Part shown: piece after piece, positions 23,301 to 32,817 of the stretch | Position numbering within the stretch: position 1 is the first letter of the stretch | Layout of the letters: each line of letters opens with the position of its first letter | Notes under the pieces: model-generated | The model's input: the letters and a program-made list of their open reading frames with translations, nothing else | What the model was told of the DNA's origin: nothing | The model's database searches: none | Made by a program: the position numbers and the translations under genes | Assembly (NCBI GenBank): GCA_944739405.2 | Contig: OX123193.2 | Location: 24,045,516-24,109,515 of the forward strand | Direction: 5' to 3' | DNA length: 64,000 bases | Origin: Euclidia mi | Lineage: Eukaryota; Arthropoda; Insecta; Lepidoptera; Erebidae

Positions 23301-26300
23301 CCGTCTCTTCGCAACGATTCTTTATGATTTGGATTTTTTCTTAGTGGCCTCTTCCTCTTACGATGCTCAAGGAATGGAATTTGAAAAGAATGTCACTTTT
23401 CAAAACTGCCAAGTGCCAATGATTATATTTTATTCATATGCCAATCACTGTACTCAAGTGCCAATGATTGTAACATTCCACAGAACAATAAATAAATAAT
23501 GTTAACATTTTCTTTGAGTCTTGAAACCTTTTATCGGAAAATGCAAACAATAATATTATCAACTTTGTTTTTTACGAGTATACGCCACTTATTCACAGAA
23601 TTTTGCTTAGAGTGCCAATCATTATACCGTTTACCCTAGGTGTCACATGAGGGTCACCCATAGAGGTGATTGGCGATCCATTCCGAACGGCAAACCAAGT
23701 GGCGCTATAAGCTCTACACAGCTTGCACATAACTCTAATTGAGCAGAGCTGCCCGCTCTGTTTAATTTGGATTATCTGCTGAGTAATTTAACGAGAGCTT
23801 AATCCACAGTGGTGAATCTGACCTTAATTAATTTGAAAGGCTAATAATAACACGTTTATTTTCAGGGTGTAGAAAGTGACAAAACATGCAGCATGTTGGA
23901 GTCACTGAAGAAGAATGAGCGAATCGTTTTTAAAATAGGTTCTACACTTGCTGATGGATTAGCTGTCAGTAAAGTAGGAGTAAACACATTCCATAATATT
24001 AAGACGGGCATCGTGGACAAAATGGTATTTATTTTTCAAGTATTACTTAATCTGTTTAGTATCAATTCCTTCATGGTAATATGTATGTATGTATGTATTT
24101 ACAAAAAGTATGTTTTAAATAATTATGTTTATTCATTGTCTAGTAGGCTCTAGTAACCATAGTACAAGCTCTGCTAATGGGACTATTTGATAGAATATTA
24201 TTTATTATTATTCTGTTTCTCTGTTACACGACTATCCTTCTTTTTTTTTTGTTCACTACGGTGGAAGCACTCCTGATGAGCCATCTCAACTCGACGCCAA
24301 CCCGGCCAGAGTGTGTTCGACCGGGCTCGGGACTGGCGGAGGAGGTGTGTGGAGGCTCTCCCCTATAACGGGGCATACCCACTAAAACCACCGCGGTGTC
24401 CCTACGGGTCCCATGTAGTGGCGGGGTCACGCAATTCGCGGAAAGCATACTTTTCCATGACCCCGCCCGGGATTGGCCCGCCATTGGTGTTGGCAGGCCC
24501 CGTCTCGTTATGACTTGGACGGCGGCGCGGACACTACGCCGCCTCCTTGCCTTTTGGTGGACGAGGAGCAGCCCCAGCGTTCGCCATCCGCAGGCACTAA
24601 AACGGCCACAGAGGACAGGGAGGACGACAACCTGACAACACCACATCTCCTCTTCCTCTGCGGCTCCACCGGGCCGCAACAAAAGGTGCGCCCCATTTGG
24701 TCGCGGGAGATAGGGCGCGCGGCAGCGCAACACCGACACGCCTCTCCTCCCGCGACCGCGCCCGTCTGCGAGGGACAGAAAGAACTGTCCCCCGCACCCG
24801 CACCTTTGGACGCATCCTGCGCAGGCAGAGCCCACGCAGAGCGTCCACTCCCGGAATCTCGCTTAGCTTCACCGTGGGTGCCTTAACCACGGTTACTGAG
24901 CTCCCCCATCACGACAAGATGGAGATCCCACAGGGGAGGCTTTTCTTCTTGGTGTTAGAGGATTAACCAACCCATTAGGAGGCTTACACGGTGACATGGT
25001 TCCAACGGAGGCCCGTAGGGATTAAGGGTCGGCGCAAACGGGCCACCGACCACAGCCACTGGTGGCCAGCGACAGCCACTTAACACGCTTTTTTCCTATA
25101 ATTATTTTGTATAGACACGTGTGGCCGGTGGCGGCCACTCGCTACGGAAGTAAAATATCTGAAAAAGTGTGTTGTGGCTGTCGCTGGCCACCAGTGGCTG
25201 TGGTCGGTGGCCCGTTTGCGCCGACCCTTAACCCATCCTCTAATACATATATACATACTACATACATACATATAAATTAAATGGAGTGTCTGTTTGTAAT
25301 ATTAAAATAACCGCTTTTTACCGAAATGAATTTTTTTCAATTTTTGTCTGTCTGTCTGTTTGTTCTCGCTAATCTTTGGAACCACTGAACCGATTTTGAC
25401 GAGGCGTTCACTGGCGAATAGCTGATGTACCAAAGAGTAACTCATCATCATCAGCCTATAACAGTCCACTGCTGGACTAGGCCTCTCCTTTGAAAGGAGG
25501 AATTGGCCTACTATACCACGCTGGCCAAACGGGTTGGTATAGGGTTTGTAGCAAGTTTTCCTTCTCTTACAGTGCTGGTCTCTGTATAATATGCTCCCTT
25601 TGTCGGCTCTTACGACACCCATGGGATGATATGGGGTGGTGACAATCCGTATTCTTAATCCGTCACCACACGGACAGGAGTAACTTAGGCTATACATTAA
25701 CCGGGTATGCGAAGTAGTTCCCTCAGGACGCGGGTGAAACCGCGGGGAACAGCTAGTTAATTATAAAGATATTTCATATTCATTCGTCCATTAATTACTT
25801 TTTTTAGGTGGCAGTGAAAGAAGACTGGGTGGCTCGGGCGATCATGCACATCGTGGAAGAAGAGAAGTTCATAGTAGAAGGAGCTGGAGCCACAACTATT
25901 GCAGCTCTCCTGGCGGGCTTACTGCCCAACCTGAAAGGAAAGAGGTTAGTACACACAGCATAGCGCGATCAACATATCATACAGGGACAAACAAATATTA
26001 AAAAATGTTTCGACATTGCCAAAATTCACATCATTCACATTTGAACATCGACGCAAGTGCTGTATCGCATAAATCACGTAGAAAAAGCTTTAAGAACATG
26101 ATTACACTGCACCAAAATCTCTATGGTACCAATTATTTATTATAGGTTGCATCCAATTGAGAAGATTATTAGATCATTTCAGTAGTTGTTTAGTATTTGG
26201 AAGATTACCGACACTGCAAATTTGGAAGGTGCACGAATCGTAACGGTCATACATGGCTATTTGATTAAATTAAACTACTTTTTATTTTGATTTTTTAAGC

Positions 26301-27941
26301 CCGCTCTTCTTCGGGATCGGGACTAGCAGTCGACATATTTTGTTTAAAATATACGACTGACAGTCTAGCCAAGGCGCGGTCACCACTCTGGAACAAGACT
26401 ACAGCGGTTTTCTATCATCGGCTAAGTGGAGTGACAATATATGCACATATATGCAAAGTGGCTGGCAACGGCCAGCTGCTGACGCTAAGAACTGCCGTGT
26501 AACACGAAGAGCCGAAAATGGGACTCAGTTACTTGCCATTGGAGAGGCCTTATATCCAGCAGTGGACTATGACAGGCGGATAGTGATGATATGACAGCCA
26601 CATTCACAACAAAGGCCAAAACTATGTAACATCATGCTACCAACCTTATTGGCTGAACAATAAGAACGCGGGGTTGTTATAACACAGCGAGCGATGCGAT
26701 TGCGATCATTTTTAATGGACAAGATGTGGATGACGAAAGGTACGATCAATAAGTTGATATTGTCGTCATTGTTCCAGAGTTGTAGTGATAGCTACTGGAG
26801 GGAACATCGACACCACGACGCTGGCGCGAGCGCTGGAGCGTGGCATGGCTGCTGAGGGGCGGCTCGTCAAGTTCAAAGTGACTGTGGTCGACCGGCCCGG
26901 CGGCATGGCCGAGCTGTGTCACCTGCTCGCGAACAACGGCGTCACAATGCGAGACTGCATCCCTGAAAGAGCTTGGGTCAAAGGAGATGTTTTTAGTTGT
27001 GAGGTGAGTCTTTTGATATTGGAGCTGTAGCAGTCCATTGCTACCCGTTACAGAACAGTATATTTTACGCCGAGCGCTGCCCAAGGGCATCCTGGCAGGG
27101 TCGCCATGTAATGTAACGATGGGCGACGGGAGTCCAATTGAAACAAGTGATTGGTTCGACTGTCGTTTATTAAGTGTTCTGATACAATGCAATACTTAAA
27201 TCTATATACTTACTAACAATAAGGTAGAGGTGCACTACACTACAGTATGGCCACAGTATAAAGACATATGGATTATTTGACTGTGGTATGGCGTTAGTGT
27301 GGTGTCTGGTACATTACTGGATAAAGTATTGCAACTATTCGAACCACACCCGTTGGTGTCGATTGCAATTAGGGTTTTCTGAAATGACGGCCACTACACG
27401 GCAGCACTGAGATGTCAGTCAGATCCAGAAACTTGTCAAAAGTGTTTGAGTGCCTGTATTTCTGTATCTCTGTGTTTGTTTGCTTCATGTGTGTGCCCGT
27501 CTGTACCTATATGCACAAATAGTTGACATCATTTGGACCTGACGCATATGAAACGCCGCCTGGTGGCAGAAAAAGTATCAAACACCCTCATTGCAATATA
27601 CACTACCTACTACTAACACTACCTACGTCATCTCTCACACAGAATAGTAATATAGTTTTATTGAAGAAGCTTTAACTGAAATACATACTTTGTTCAGTTC
27701 CCTGTAACCCAAATTGACCCACTAGAAAAGAGAGCAAAATTGCTTTATTTTTAATTATTTGTTTCAGTTAAAAGTAATAGTGGAAACCAGAGGATGGGAT
27801 CACACGAAAGACTTGGTAGAATCAGTTAAGAAGCACTACAAAGAGTGCTTCTTCCCAGAAATGAACGACAAACCAGAGAAGACGGGTGGGACACGCCGCG
27901 GCCCCTGCCTAGCACCCAATCCAGTCTGCATGCAGAAATAA
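14354..27941 (+). CDS. ACT-domain threonine/serine dehydratase, PLP fold-type II (gene 1)
   Basis: Nine exons: 14354-14371, 15965-16078, 16631-16701, 17615-17902, 22057-22219, 23866-24024, 25808-25944, 26778-27003, 27768-27941. All introns are GT-AG and phases join without stops, giving 449 codons. Landmarks: PLP lysine K70 in CFKERG (usual SFKERG), S94-TGN-H98 loop, CGGGSLLCG at 195-203 (usual GGGG), VEGAGA near the exon 7 middle, TGGNID at 323-328, where a Ser usually contacts the pyridine nitrogen. From about residue 345 (RLVKFKVTVVDRPGGMAEL) a C-terminal ACT-type domain follows. The family deaminates L-threonine or L-serine to the 2-oxo acid plus ammonia in cytosol or mitochondria; ACT domains bind amino-acid effectors. 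The start exon (MTSKTD) is chosen for its perfect donor GTAAGT and phase; it is the least certain exon. Serine racemase activity cannot be excluded. Confidence 0.88.
14372..14540 (+). repeat. Two-copy ~85-bp tandem duplication in intron 1 of gene 1
   Basis: GTGCACTTTATAAT ... TACTGTACCCACA occurs twice in direct succession. It begins right after the exon 1 donor. Confidence 0.8.
14556..14640 (+). repeat. Partial dispersed repeat (25441 family)
   Basis: CTCCTTTGAAAGGAGGAATT, GGCCTACTATACCACGCTGG and GGGTTGGTATAGGGTTTGTA match the full copy at 25441-25677. Confidence 0.7.
14655..14860 (+). repeat. LINE 3' end, GACTT-type tail
   Basis: AAAAAGAGTGACCGTGAGTT to AATGAATAAAGGATTTTGAC. A second copy is at 38800-38990 and a reversed end at 19366-19450. 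Confidence 0.6.
15310..15562 (+). repeat. Dispersed short repeat with CAAA-rich end
   Basis: Head TTTCCCGCGGTTTCATCCGC, middle AAAATCGGTCCAGTAGTTTT, then ACAAACAAACAAACAAAC and CTCTTTATAATATTAGTGTA. This layout is very widespread in Lepidoptera from general knowledge. A reversed head fragment is at 25695-25757. Confidence 0.65.
15770..15815 (+). repeat. Tail fragment with (GAT)n end
   Basis: AGGCCTATATCCACCAGTGG then GATGATGATG. It matches the tail type at 26548-26592 and is probably the 3' end of an RTE-like LINE. Confidence 0.4.
16808..17410. mobile_element. Nested palindromic MITEs in intron 3 of gene 1
   Basis: Three layers. Outer arms GAATATTGCCTTTCGGGAT (16812-16830) and ATCCCGAAAGACAATATTC (17386-17404) pair. 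Inside, TATACAGGGTGTC at 16831 and ACATCCTGTATA at about 17212 bound one MITE. Next to it, CTACCTTTGTTT near 17221 with ATACGATATT pairs with AATATCGTATACT and AACAAAGGTACG near 17360-17376. No protein is encoded. Confidence 0.65.
18010..18362 (+). repeat. SINE with poly-A end
   Basis: GGCTGGCTTGACCGGGGAAG with ACTACCCTCTCGCAGAAAAT at the 5' half; GGCGGTAATTGCTTACCATC, CGTCTCCTAGTTTGCCGCC and TATAAAAAAAAACT at the 3' end. A well-known layout among lepidopteran SINEs. Confidence 0.6.
18690..18890 (+). repeat. Dispersed repeat (AAAATCCTTGCGTTACTGAC family)
   Basis: Shares with 55590-55795 the blocks GTTACTGACTGACTG, AAAACTATTAGGCA, TGTTCCTTCGAGACC and AAGAAGGGATTTTCC. Contains only accidental ORFs. 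Confidence 0.6.
19366..19450 (-). repeat. LINE 3' end fragment (reverse)
   Basis: AGTCAAAATCATTTATTCAT and CTAGGTCACAAAGTG are the complement of the tail at 14800-14860. Confidence 0.5.
19481..20080 (+). mobile_element. Harbinger deletion derivative
   Basis: Inverted ends GGCGGTGGTCTGTAACAAAC (19481) and GTTTGTTACAGGCCACCGCC (ending 20080), continuing through GCCGTAGGTCGCGTCCGA, about 45 bp with few mismatches. A transposase N-terminus remains inside (19635-19757). Target duplication not resolved. Confidence 0.65.
19635..19757 (+). pseudogene. Harbinger transposase N-terminal stub
   Basis: Forty codons, ATG to TAG: MDEQTILRILLEEEVDDD, then LLKQERRKRRHDLF. The acidic start followed by an Arg/Lys cluster is the usual opening of HARBI1-type transposases; the DDE domain is gone. 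It lies inside a pair of matching inverted ends. Confidence 0.45.
20279..20393. mobile_element. hAT-type MITE with 8-bp target duplication
   Basis: Inverted ends CAGTGGCGGATCTACG and CGTAGATCCGTTACTG. The direct flanking repeat GATAGAAG is at 20271-20278 and 20394-20401. Ends starting CAGTG plus an 8-bp duplication are the hAT signature. Confidence 0.85.
21050..21112 (+). repeat. SINE tail fragment
   Basis: ACACCTCTGCCTACCCCTGG and CAGGCGTGAGTCTATAA match the 3' half of the SINE at 12005-12280. Confidence 0.55.
21313..21507 (-). pseudogene. Tc1/mariner-like DDE transposase C-terminal fragment
   Basis: The minus frame contains VVRLPPYHCELNAIEVMWSL. PPYHCELNPIE is the signature around the last catalytic acid of IS630/Tc1-like transposases (here Pro to Ala), followed by W and a basic helix (IKRRVTSK). 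Only about 64 codons remain, inside intact inverted ends, so the element is non-autonomous. Confidence 0.6.
21800..21990 (+). repeat. Dispersed repeat starting ATCATCATCAGCC
   Basis: ATCATCATCAGCCCTGTATT, CCCACTGCTGGGCACGGGCC and TTTCCTCACGATGTTTTCC. A common lepidopteran repeat layout, related in its head to the 25441 family. Confidence 0.5.
22220..23220. other. Intron 5 of gene 1, mostly unstructured
   Basis: Only a short perfect hairpin is seen, with AATCATAGGAAGAG (about 22337-22350) pairing with CTCTTCCTATGATT (about 22357-22370). No gene recognised. Confidence 0.35.
23225..23330 (+). repeat. Partial dispersed repeat (25441 family)
   Basis: GGAGAATTTGGCCTACTATG, CCACGCTGATTGGACGGG and TTGGCATAACATTTAATG are a diverged match to the family. 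Confidence 0.5.
24260..25000. repeat. GC-rich block in intron 6 of gene 1
   Basis: Far richer in G+C than its AT-rich surroundings, with sharp edges near 24260 and 24960. Several long overlapping frames exist on both strands (203 codons minus, 137 plus), but their compositions are Arg/Ala/Pro-rich in every frame, as expected from base composition alone. Probably the 3' part of a GC-rich retroelement. I do not recognise the family. Confidence 0.4.
25022..25231. mobile_element. TTAA-flanked MITE with ~55-bp perfect arms
   Basis: TTAA at 25022-25025 and 25228-25231. Arms start GGGTCGGCGCAAACGGGCC and include CCACAGCCACTGGTGGCC, with exact complements on the right. TTAA duplication is the mark of piggyBac-type transposition. 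Confidence 0.85.
25441..25677 (+). repeat. Dispersed repeat, full-length copy
   Basis: ATCATCATCAGCCTATAACA to AATCCGTCACCACACGGA. Near-identical copies lie at 39858-40093 and 55339-55576, an inverted older copy at 55845-56082, and partial ones at 7728, 14556 and 23225. Confidence 0.8.
25695..25757 (-). repeat. Reversed head of the 15310-type repeat
   Basis: GAAGTAGTTCCCTCAGGACG and GTGAAACCGCGGGGAACAG are the complement of the 15315-15360 region. Confidence 0.55.
26280..26592 (+). repeat. LINE-like 3' end in intron 7
   Basis: Moderately GC-rich stretch ending GGAGAGGCCTTATATCCAGC then AGTGGACTATGACAGGCGG and GTGATGATATG. This tail type is typical of RTE-like elements in Lepidoptera; no reverse-transcriptase frame remains. 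Confidence 0.4.
27085..27240 (-). repeat. Possible LTR/primer-binding-site remnant
   Basis: On the minus strand AATAAACGACAG precedes CGTTACATTACATGGCGACC, an arrangement like an LTR end followed by a TGGCGACC primer-binding site. No gag or pol nearby. It lies in intron 8 of gene 1. Confidence 0.3.
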
Positions 27942-28001
27942 ATCATACCCTTTTGGCACAAAAAATAATAATTTGAAAACTTCGTTCCGTAACACATTGT
28001 C

Positions 28002-28007
28002 AATAAA
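28002..28007 (+). terminator. Polyadenylation signal AATAAA of gene 1
   Basis: AATAAA 61 bp behind the stop codon, followed by a T-rich stretch (TTTGTTTTTTGTTC). Usual spacing for a 3' UTR end. Confidence 0.65.
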
Positions 28008-28296
28008 ATGTACAATATCACTTTGTTTTTTGTTCAGAATCTTAGATAAGTATAAATTTAATAGTACTTCGTAGAATTGTAGGGTAAACATTTACAACAT
28101 CTGGTAACATCAACTCGGCATGTACCACAGAAGAATAACAAAAGCATGGAAGGAACGATATTTTAAGAACAAATTGAATATAGCTACACTCTTCACTCAT
28201 ATGACAAATTAGAGTTCCCAGTAGAAGATGGCACTATGTTTGTCAGTTAGGGCTAAAGACAATCTGAACACAAATTTCGTAAATTTTTAATTCTTT

Positions 28297-29506
28297 TTAA
28301 CACGTTCCCTGCGGCTGCGCTAGATTAAGACTTACTTCCAGTGCTTTACAAGTCACATACTTCCCGTATCAAGTATGCCTGATATGCGTTACGACGTCTA
28401 TTTTCCCGTACGTAGTCCTAACTTCAAACCTCCACAGAGACATGGAAAGTCCACAGCTGGTTTTTTTTGGTGTACCAATCAATAGGTTATATCCTTGTGT
28501 GTACACAGCTGCAGTCGCACGGGGTTCTAAGAAATATCTTAAAAGTTACAGGTATTTTTGGAAATGGTTTATTTTACGGGAAAATACTTGTCGTGGCGCA
28601 TACATTAGTCATATTGCTAGGGATGGGGTGTAATAAGTAAAATACTTTTCTGTTTCAGATTTATTATTGTTTATTCAGGTCCTACACAATCAACGGAAAC
28701 TATTTTAAAACAGAAGTAATAATTAACTATGTTAACAAAAACAGTAACTTCTTATTTTATATTATTATTAATTTTACTTATGGTCGTCCACAAGCAGCTA
28801 AAAGTATTTTTAACAAACATAATAAGTAATTACCGCTGGTACTAGATTACTCACAGAAATGTTGTCCAGGGATAATGAATCAGGATCAGTATCTTTATTT
28901 TTATTAATTAAAACTTCTTCTAATATACTAAATCCCCTTCCTGTCGATGGACTTAAAAATTGAACTGGATTTTTTTGTACTAGATGGTTTGGGATTCGAT
29001 AAACTGGAACCACTACTCTGCACAATAATGTTTCTAGCCTCTTCACCAGTCACAGTCTTTACACCTTTTCCCATAATAAGTTTTTTACGTGAACTTTTCG
29101 CTGTTTATGTACAACCTACTTACGCGTGACGAATAAAATATCGCGTTCTGTATAAATGTATTAACTGGGCAGTTGGGCACAGCACTACGGCTAACTGAAG
29201 CTCCGCGCGCGCGCACGTTCAGTGCGGTACGGGGTTTAGGATACGGCCAAATAGTTCCCGTATCGCACTATTGCAAAATAATTACCTTTTTGTGCGTTAC
29301 GATAAAATAATTCCCGTACATTTTAATTCGTAAATTTCAATACACTTCAAGCAAGGACACCGGCAATATAGGTGTCTCTTTTTTACTTGTACGAATTCTT
29401 GAAAATATCACCTCCGCACGGAGTGCAAAACAAGGACAACTAGCTGCCGCACAGAGCAAAATTCAATTACAACCAAATACTTCCCGTAACGCAGTGAATG
29501 TGTTAA
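28297..29506. mobile_element. piggyBac-like element with TTAA target duplication
   Basis: TTAACACGTTCCCTGCG (28297) and CGCAGTGAATGTGTTAA (ending 29506) form inverted ends with TTAA outermost. A TACTTCCCGTA-type motif recurs (28358, 28398, reversed near 28571, 29250, 29305 and 29478), probably a subterminal transposase-binding repeat. One coding-like stretch is on the minus strand (about 28928-29094, with KKLIMGKGVKTVTGEEARN) that I cannot assign. 1.2 kb, non-autonomous. Confidence 0.75.
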
Positions 29507-30277
29507 CTTTGAGCAAATCCGCTATCGATATCGATCAAAGTTTCAATATATGTTCAAAATCAAACTGACTACACAAACTTGCATTTTTAAACTGATCTTA
29601 TATATTTTTGTTTCAAATGGGTACTCAGGAGCACATTATCTTTCGAGGCGTTATTTTCAAATTTTCATGGTATTTTTCTTTACGCTTGTTATTAACAACA
29701 ATCACTTTTATAAAATTCTCCCCAAATTACACATTTTTGCTAGAGAAAGCAAACAATTAAGAATAAGGCAAAACGCATGCTTAGGCATTATGATAACTGT
29801 AAATGTCATATATTATCCAAATCGACACATTATAAGAAAAGGCATGGTCGACATGGATTGTATCAAGCAAAACACATAAAATTAAAGTTAAAATAGATAA
29901 TTTAGTGAAAACCTTGAATAGTCCCCAAAGGCTTGTTATTAACAATAATCACCTTTTTTGACATTTTCTCATTACATAGTGTAGGTAATACAAACCTATG
30001 TGTAAAAAATGATTGTGCGGGATCGGACACTTTTCGATCATACATGTGACACACAGAATATTTAGAGAGAAAAAGTTGTGGCTAGACTGGCCCTTCGATT
30101 TTATCTTGGGATCGGCACATTATAAGTCTATTAGTCGAATAAGAACATCCAAGTTTTGGTCTCTGGGTATATGACATTTAACAAACTTTCTTTCAAATGA
30201 AGATTTCCTTATTTTGATGCATATACACCCAGTAGTCGTGAGTATGAAATGCAGACAGTTCTTATTAAACCTTCAGA

Positions 30278-30478
30278 TTACTGTCCTTTAAATATTACTG
30301 TGTTTGTAAAGGAAGATCTGATTTTTTCTATAGGTGCATACATTTTTTTTGTAATATGATGGATTCTAATTTTCATATATGTTTGACTAATGCACTTTAT
30401 CAATAAAAATCTGTGATCATCAAACAATGTATTTTCGAGAGAATGTTCAATCAAATTTGAAAAAGCTTCGGAATTCAT
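30278..30478 (-). pseudogene. P-like transposase C-terminal end
   Basis: Contains FDDHRFLLIKCISQTYMKIR, then IHHITKKMYA and a KIRSSFTNTVIFKGQ end. DHR-LL-K-I-YxKIR-HH with a short C-terminus resembles the last segment of THAP9/P-type transposases from memory of the family. The THAP finger in copy 1, same strand and same element, supports it. Upstream coding is cut off at the AAT tract. Confidence 0.5.
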
Positions 30479-30518
30479 TACTGTTGCTGATATTTTAATT
30501 ATTAGCCAGTAATTATTT

Positions 30519-30943
30519 AATAATAATAATAATAATAATAAACGTTTATTTCAGAATTGTTGCTTCCATAAATTAGTTAGTAATCCTACTTATATCTACT
30601 AGTTAGTTAACTTACATCTAATATACAAGTAGTTACCTGATCGGATGTGACCGGCCGATACAGGGAAGCTGTCTACTTGATTGCGTGCAGTCGTATCCAG
30701 CGTCCAAGCATCGGCGAGTCCCACCGATCAGCTAGCACTTGCAGGATCGCATTGGGGCTGGCGCGCACGCGGCGCAATAAAGAAGTACATCTCTTCCGCA
30801 TGATGGTCGAAAAATTATCAACGTTCGCGTCCGCAAACATCCCGGACGCACTGCAAAAGCGCGGCAGCCCCACTAACACCCGGAACGCATTGTTATACTG
30901 GATACGCAAGCCGCTGTATGCCGCCAGTGTAAAGCACCCGTAA
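30519..30943 (-). mobile_element. LINE reverse-transcriptase C-terminus and 3' tail
   Basis: Minus strand. The frame at 30673-31008 has YNNAFRVLVGLPRFCSASGM, IMRKRCTSLLRRVRASPN and WIRLHAIK, the cysteine-poor C-terminal block of a common lepidopteran LINE. The 3' tail is (ATT)n at 30519-30543. The element is cut at 30943 by the foldback element, so coding right of that point is accidental. Confidence 0.65.
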
Positions 30944-32045
30944 AGCGGGTCTAGTTCATAATATCGACAGACACTACATCGATGGTCGCTGTATCGAAAA
31001 CGTTCCATCGACAGGTCAATGTATCGACAGTACCCGAAATCGATGGTACGCTACATCGACAGTACCCCAAATCGATGGTACGCTACATCGACAGTACCCC
31101 AAATCGATGGTACGATACATCGACAGTACCCCAAATCGATGGTACGCTACATCGACAGTAAACCAAATCGATAGTACGCTACATCGACTACCCGGCCCAA
31201 AATTCCGTAGAAGCGTAGCATAGGCGCTGGAACTCGTTGCTGAAAAAATTAAAACTACTAGGTTTATACTCTACTATCAAGGAGCTTAAAAAGGAGCAGA
31301 TTGCGGTGAATATTCAAATTGAGCTGGCAGAAGCTGGAACACAAAGTCGTTCCCCTAAAAAAATCAAAACAGTCAGAATGCTATCTCGCATTTTATTGAA
31401 CAAAGAAGCAGTATAACTGTCTTAAAGTTTCTTAAAGGGATTGCTAGTAACACTTATCTTTAATTTTACACAAAGAGTTTATCAGGTTTCCTATAAGGGT
31501 ATAGATTTTTCTATAAAAGTTTTAATTAAAAACAATAACAATATTACATATAACAAATCAATAGTTTTAAATACCTTTTTTGATTTGGATTGTTATTGTA
31601 ATTATTAATTTTGAAAGTTTTCTTTTTTTAATTATTAGTACTATCAATCAATGTTACTGAATACGAATTTATGATTTTTCAACCATTTAATGCAGGTTCA
31701 ATCAAAATTAAGCAATTTATAGATTTAACTAATTGTGATTAAAAACTTTTAAAAACCCTGTGTTTTTTATTTAAATCTGGCTCTGGTCGGGTAGTCGATG
31801 CAGCGTACTATCGATTTGGTTTACTGTCGATGTAGCCTACCGTCGTTTTAGTGTACTGTCGATGTAGCGTACCATCGATTTGGGGTACTGTCGATGTAGC
31901 GTACCATCGATTTGGGGTACTGTCGATGTAGCGTACCATCGATTTCGGGTACTGTCGATACATTGACCCGTCGATGGAACGTTTTCGATACAGCGACCAT
32001 CGATGTAGTGACTGTCGATATTATGAACTAGACCCGTCCTTTACG
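30944..32045. mobile_element. Foldback element with 32-bp repeat arms
   Basis: Ends CACCCGTAAAG and CTTTACGGGTG, then GGGTCTAGTTCATAATATCG on both sides. Arms contain a 32-bp unit, ATCGATGGTACGCTACATCG plus ACAGTACCCCAA, about five copies on the left (31039-31190), and its complement on the right (about 31795-31945). The loop holds a 65-codon coding-like stretch. The element sits inside a LINE fragment. Target duplication not resolved. Confidence 0.75.
31219..31416 (+). pseudogene. Unrecognised coding-like stretch in foldback loop
   Basis: Open from 31219 (stop three bases upstream) to TAA at 31414-31416, without a start codon. It has a Leu/Lys-rich helix (SLLKKLKLLGLYSTIKELKK), then EQIAVNIQIELAEAG and a basic end with KKIKTVRMLSRILLNKE. 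The composition looks like real protein, unlike the repeats around it. It could be a captured exon or the end of the element's own protein. Family not recognised. Confidence 0.3.
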
Positions 32046-32049
32046 GGTG

Positions 32050-32555
32050 TACGCAAATGTAGAGTCCATTTTGATTCTTGGTCCTATGTAGGTACTATAA
32101 GTTGATAAGATGAAACGCACTATACTCTATGGTCGTGTAAAGGCACAGACATCAGGACATTTATATTTCTTTGAGGACATCACAGACAGACATATAAAGA
32201 AAAGAACAATAGCACAGGTGACAGGGCATAATTATGTCGTGCCTGGTCGTGTCAAGAACAGTTAAGAACCCTCCGCATGAAATATTCTTGCGCGGATTTT
32301 AGACCGCGCGGTATTATGTATGGGCGGTAGTACCTAGATATCACGGAAATTTGACCATGAAAATACCTTAGGAATGGAAATAGACCATTCTGTACAAACA
32401 GATACATATTATTCGCTATGTGCACGACAGTAGCGCCACCTAGCATGCGCAACTATCCGGGATTATGCCAAATAATGACATATCAGTTTTTTTTGCTTTC
32501 TAGTAAATATAGTAAATTAAAGATAAATAAAAAGACGAAGTAATTTCTACTATCA
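32050..32555. other. Unassigned spacer
   Basis: No gene or repeat recognised. A GCGCGGATTTTAGACCGCGC hairpin lies near 32291-32310. Confidence 0.3.
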
Positions 32556-32559
32556 ACGA

Positions 32560-32817
32560 TCATCCACTGCTGTCGGTATTTCAATTCGGAATTCAGTACA
32601 GTCTATAATAACTCTTGTATAGATGTAATCTGGACTGAAACACTTTTGCTTGTACGGTGGCTCTATTCGGCCAAAAGATTAAATTAGTACTTGCACAAGC
32701 TAGAATTTGTAAGATCAAATGAAATATTCGTAAGATTGTGGTTTTGTGTACACCAAATAATACACTCAATGCTGAAAATGTCAAGCCTGTTTTAGTTTTT
32801 AGGGTTCCGTACCTCAA
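32560..32817 (-). pseudogene. DDE_Tnp_4-type transposase fragment
   Basis: The minus strand shows TGLTFSALSVLFGVHKTTIL, RIFHLILQILAC, LIFWPNRATVQAKVFQ, then TEFRIEIPTAVDD after an in-frame stop. The helix-turn-helix (LFGVHKTTILRIF), the FWP-R motif and the TEF-IEIP stretch match the IS5-like DDE_Tnp_4 transposases carried by ISL2EU/Harbinger-type elements. The N-terminal side is cut by the dispersed repeat at 32798. Confidence 0.6.

Larger units (their letters stand above)
28126..30518 (-). mobile_element. P-element-like remnant, copy 2 (split by piggyBac-like insertion)
   Basis: Matches 7276-8690 in two blocks: 28126-28296 and 29507-30480. The left end CACAGAAGAATAAC is shared. A minus-strand C-terminal transposase piece (30278-30478) is better preserved than in copy 1. 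It ends against an (AAT)n tract at 30519, so the N-terminal side is lost. Confidence 0.6.

Noticed and set aside
24224..24835. 203-codon minus-strand ORF
   Set aside because: Composition follows the GC-rich DNA, overlapping ORFs on the other strand are equally long, and no motif is visible.
25302..25697. 131-codon minus-strand ORF (and the similar one at 39990-40229)
   Set aside because: It is translation of the dispersed repeat, seen again in other copies with broken frames.
31039..31190. Regular 32-bp repeats resembling a CRISPR array
   Set aside because: No variable spacers, mirrored by an inverted array in the right arm, eukaryotic context; it is the arm of a foldback element.
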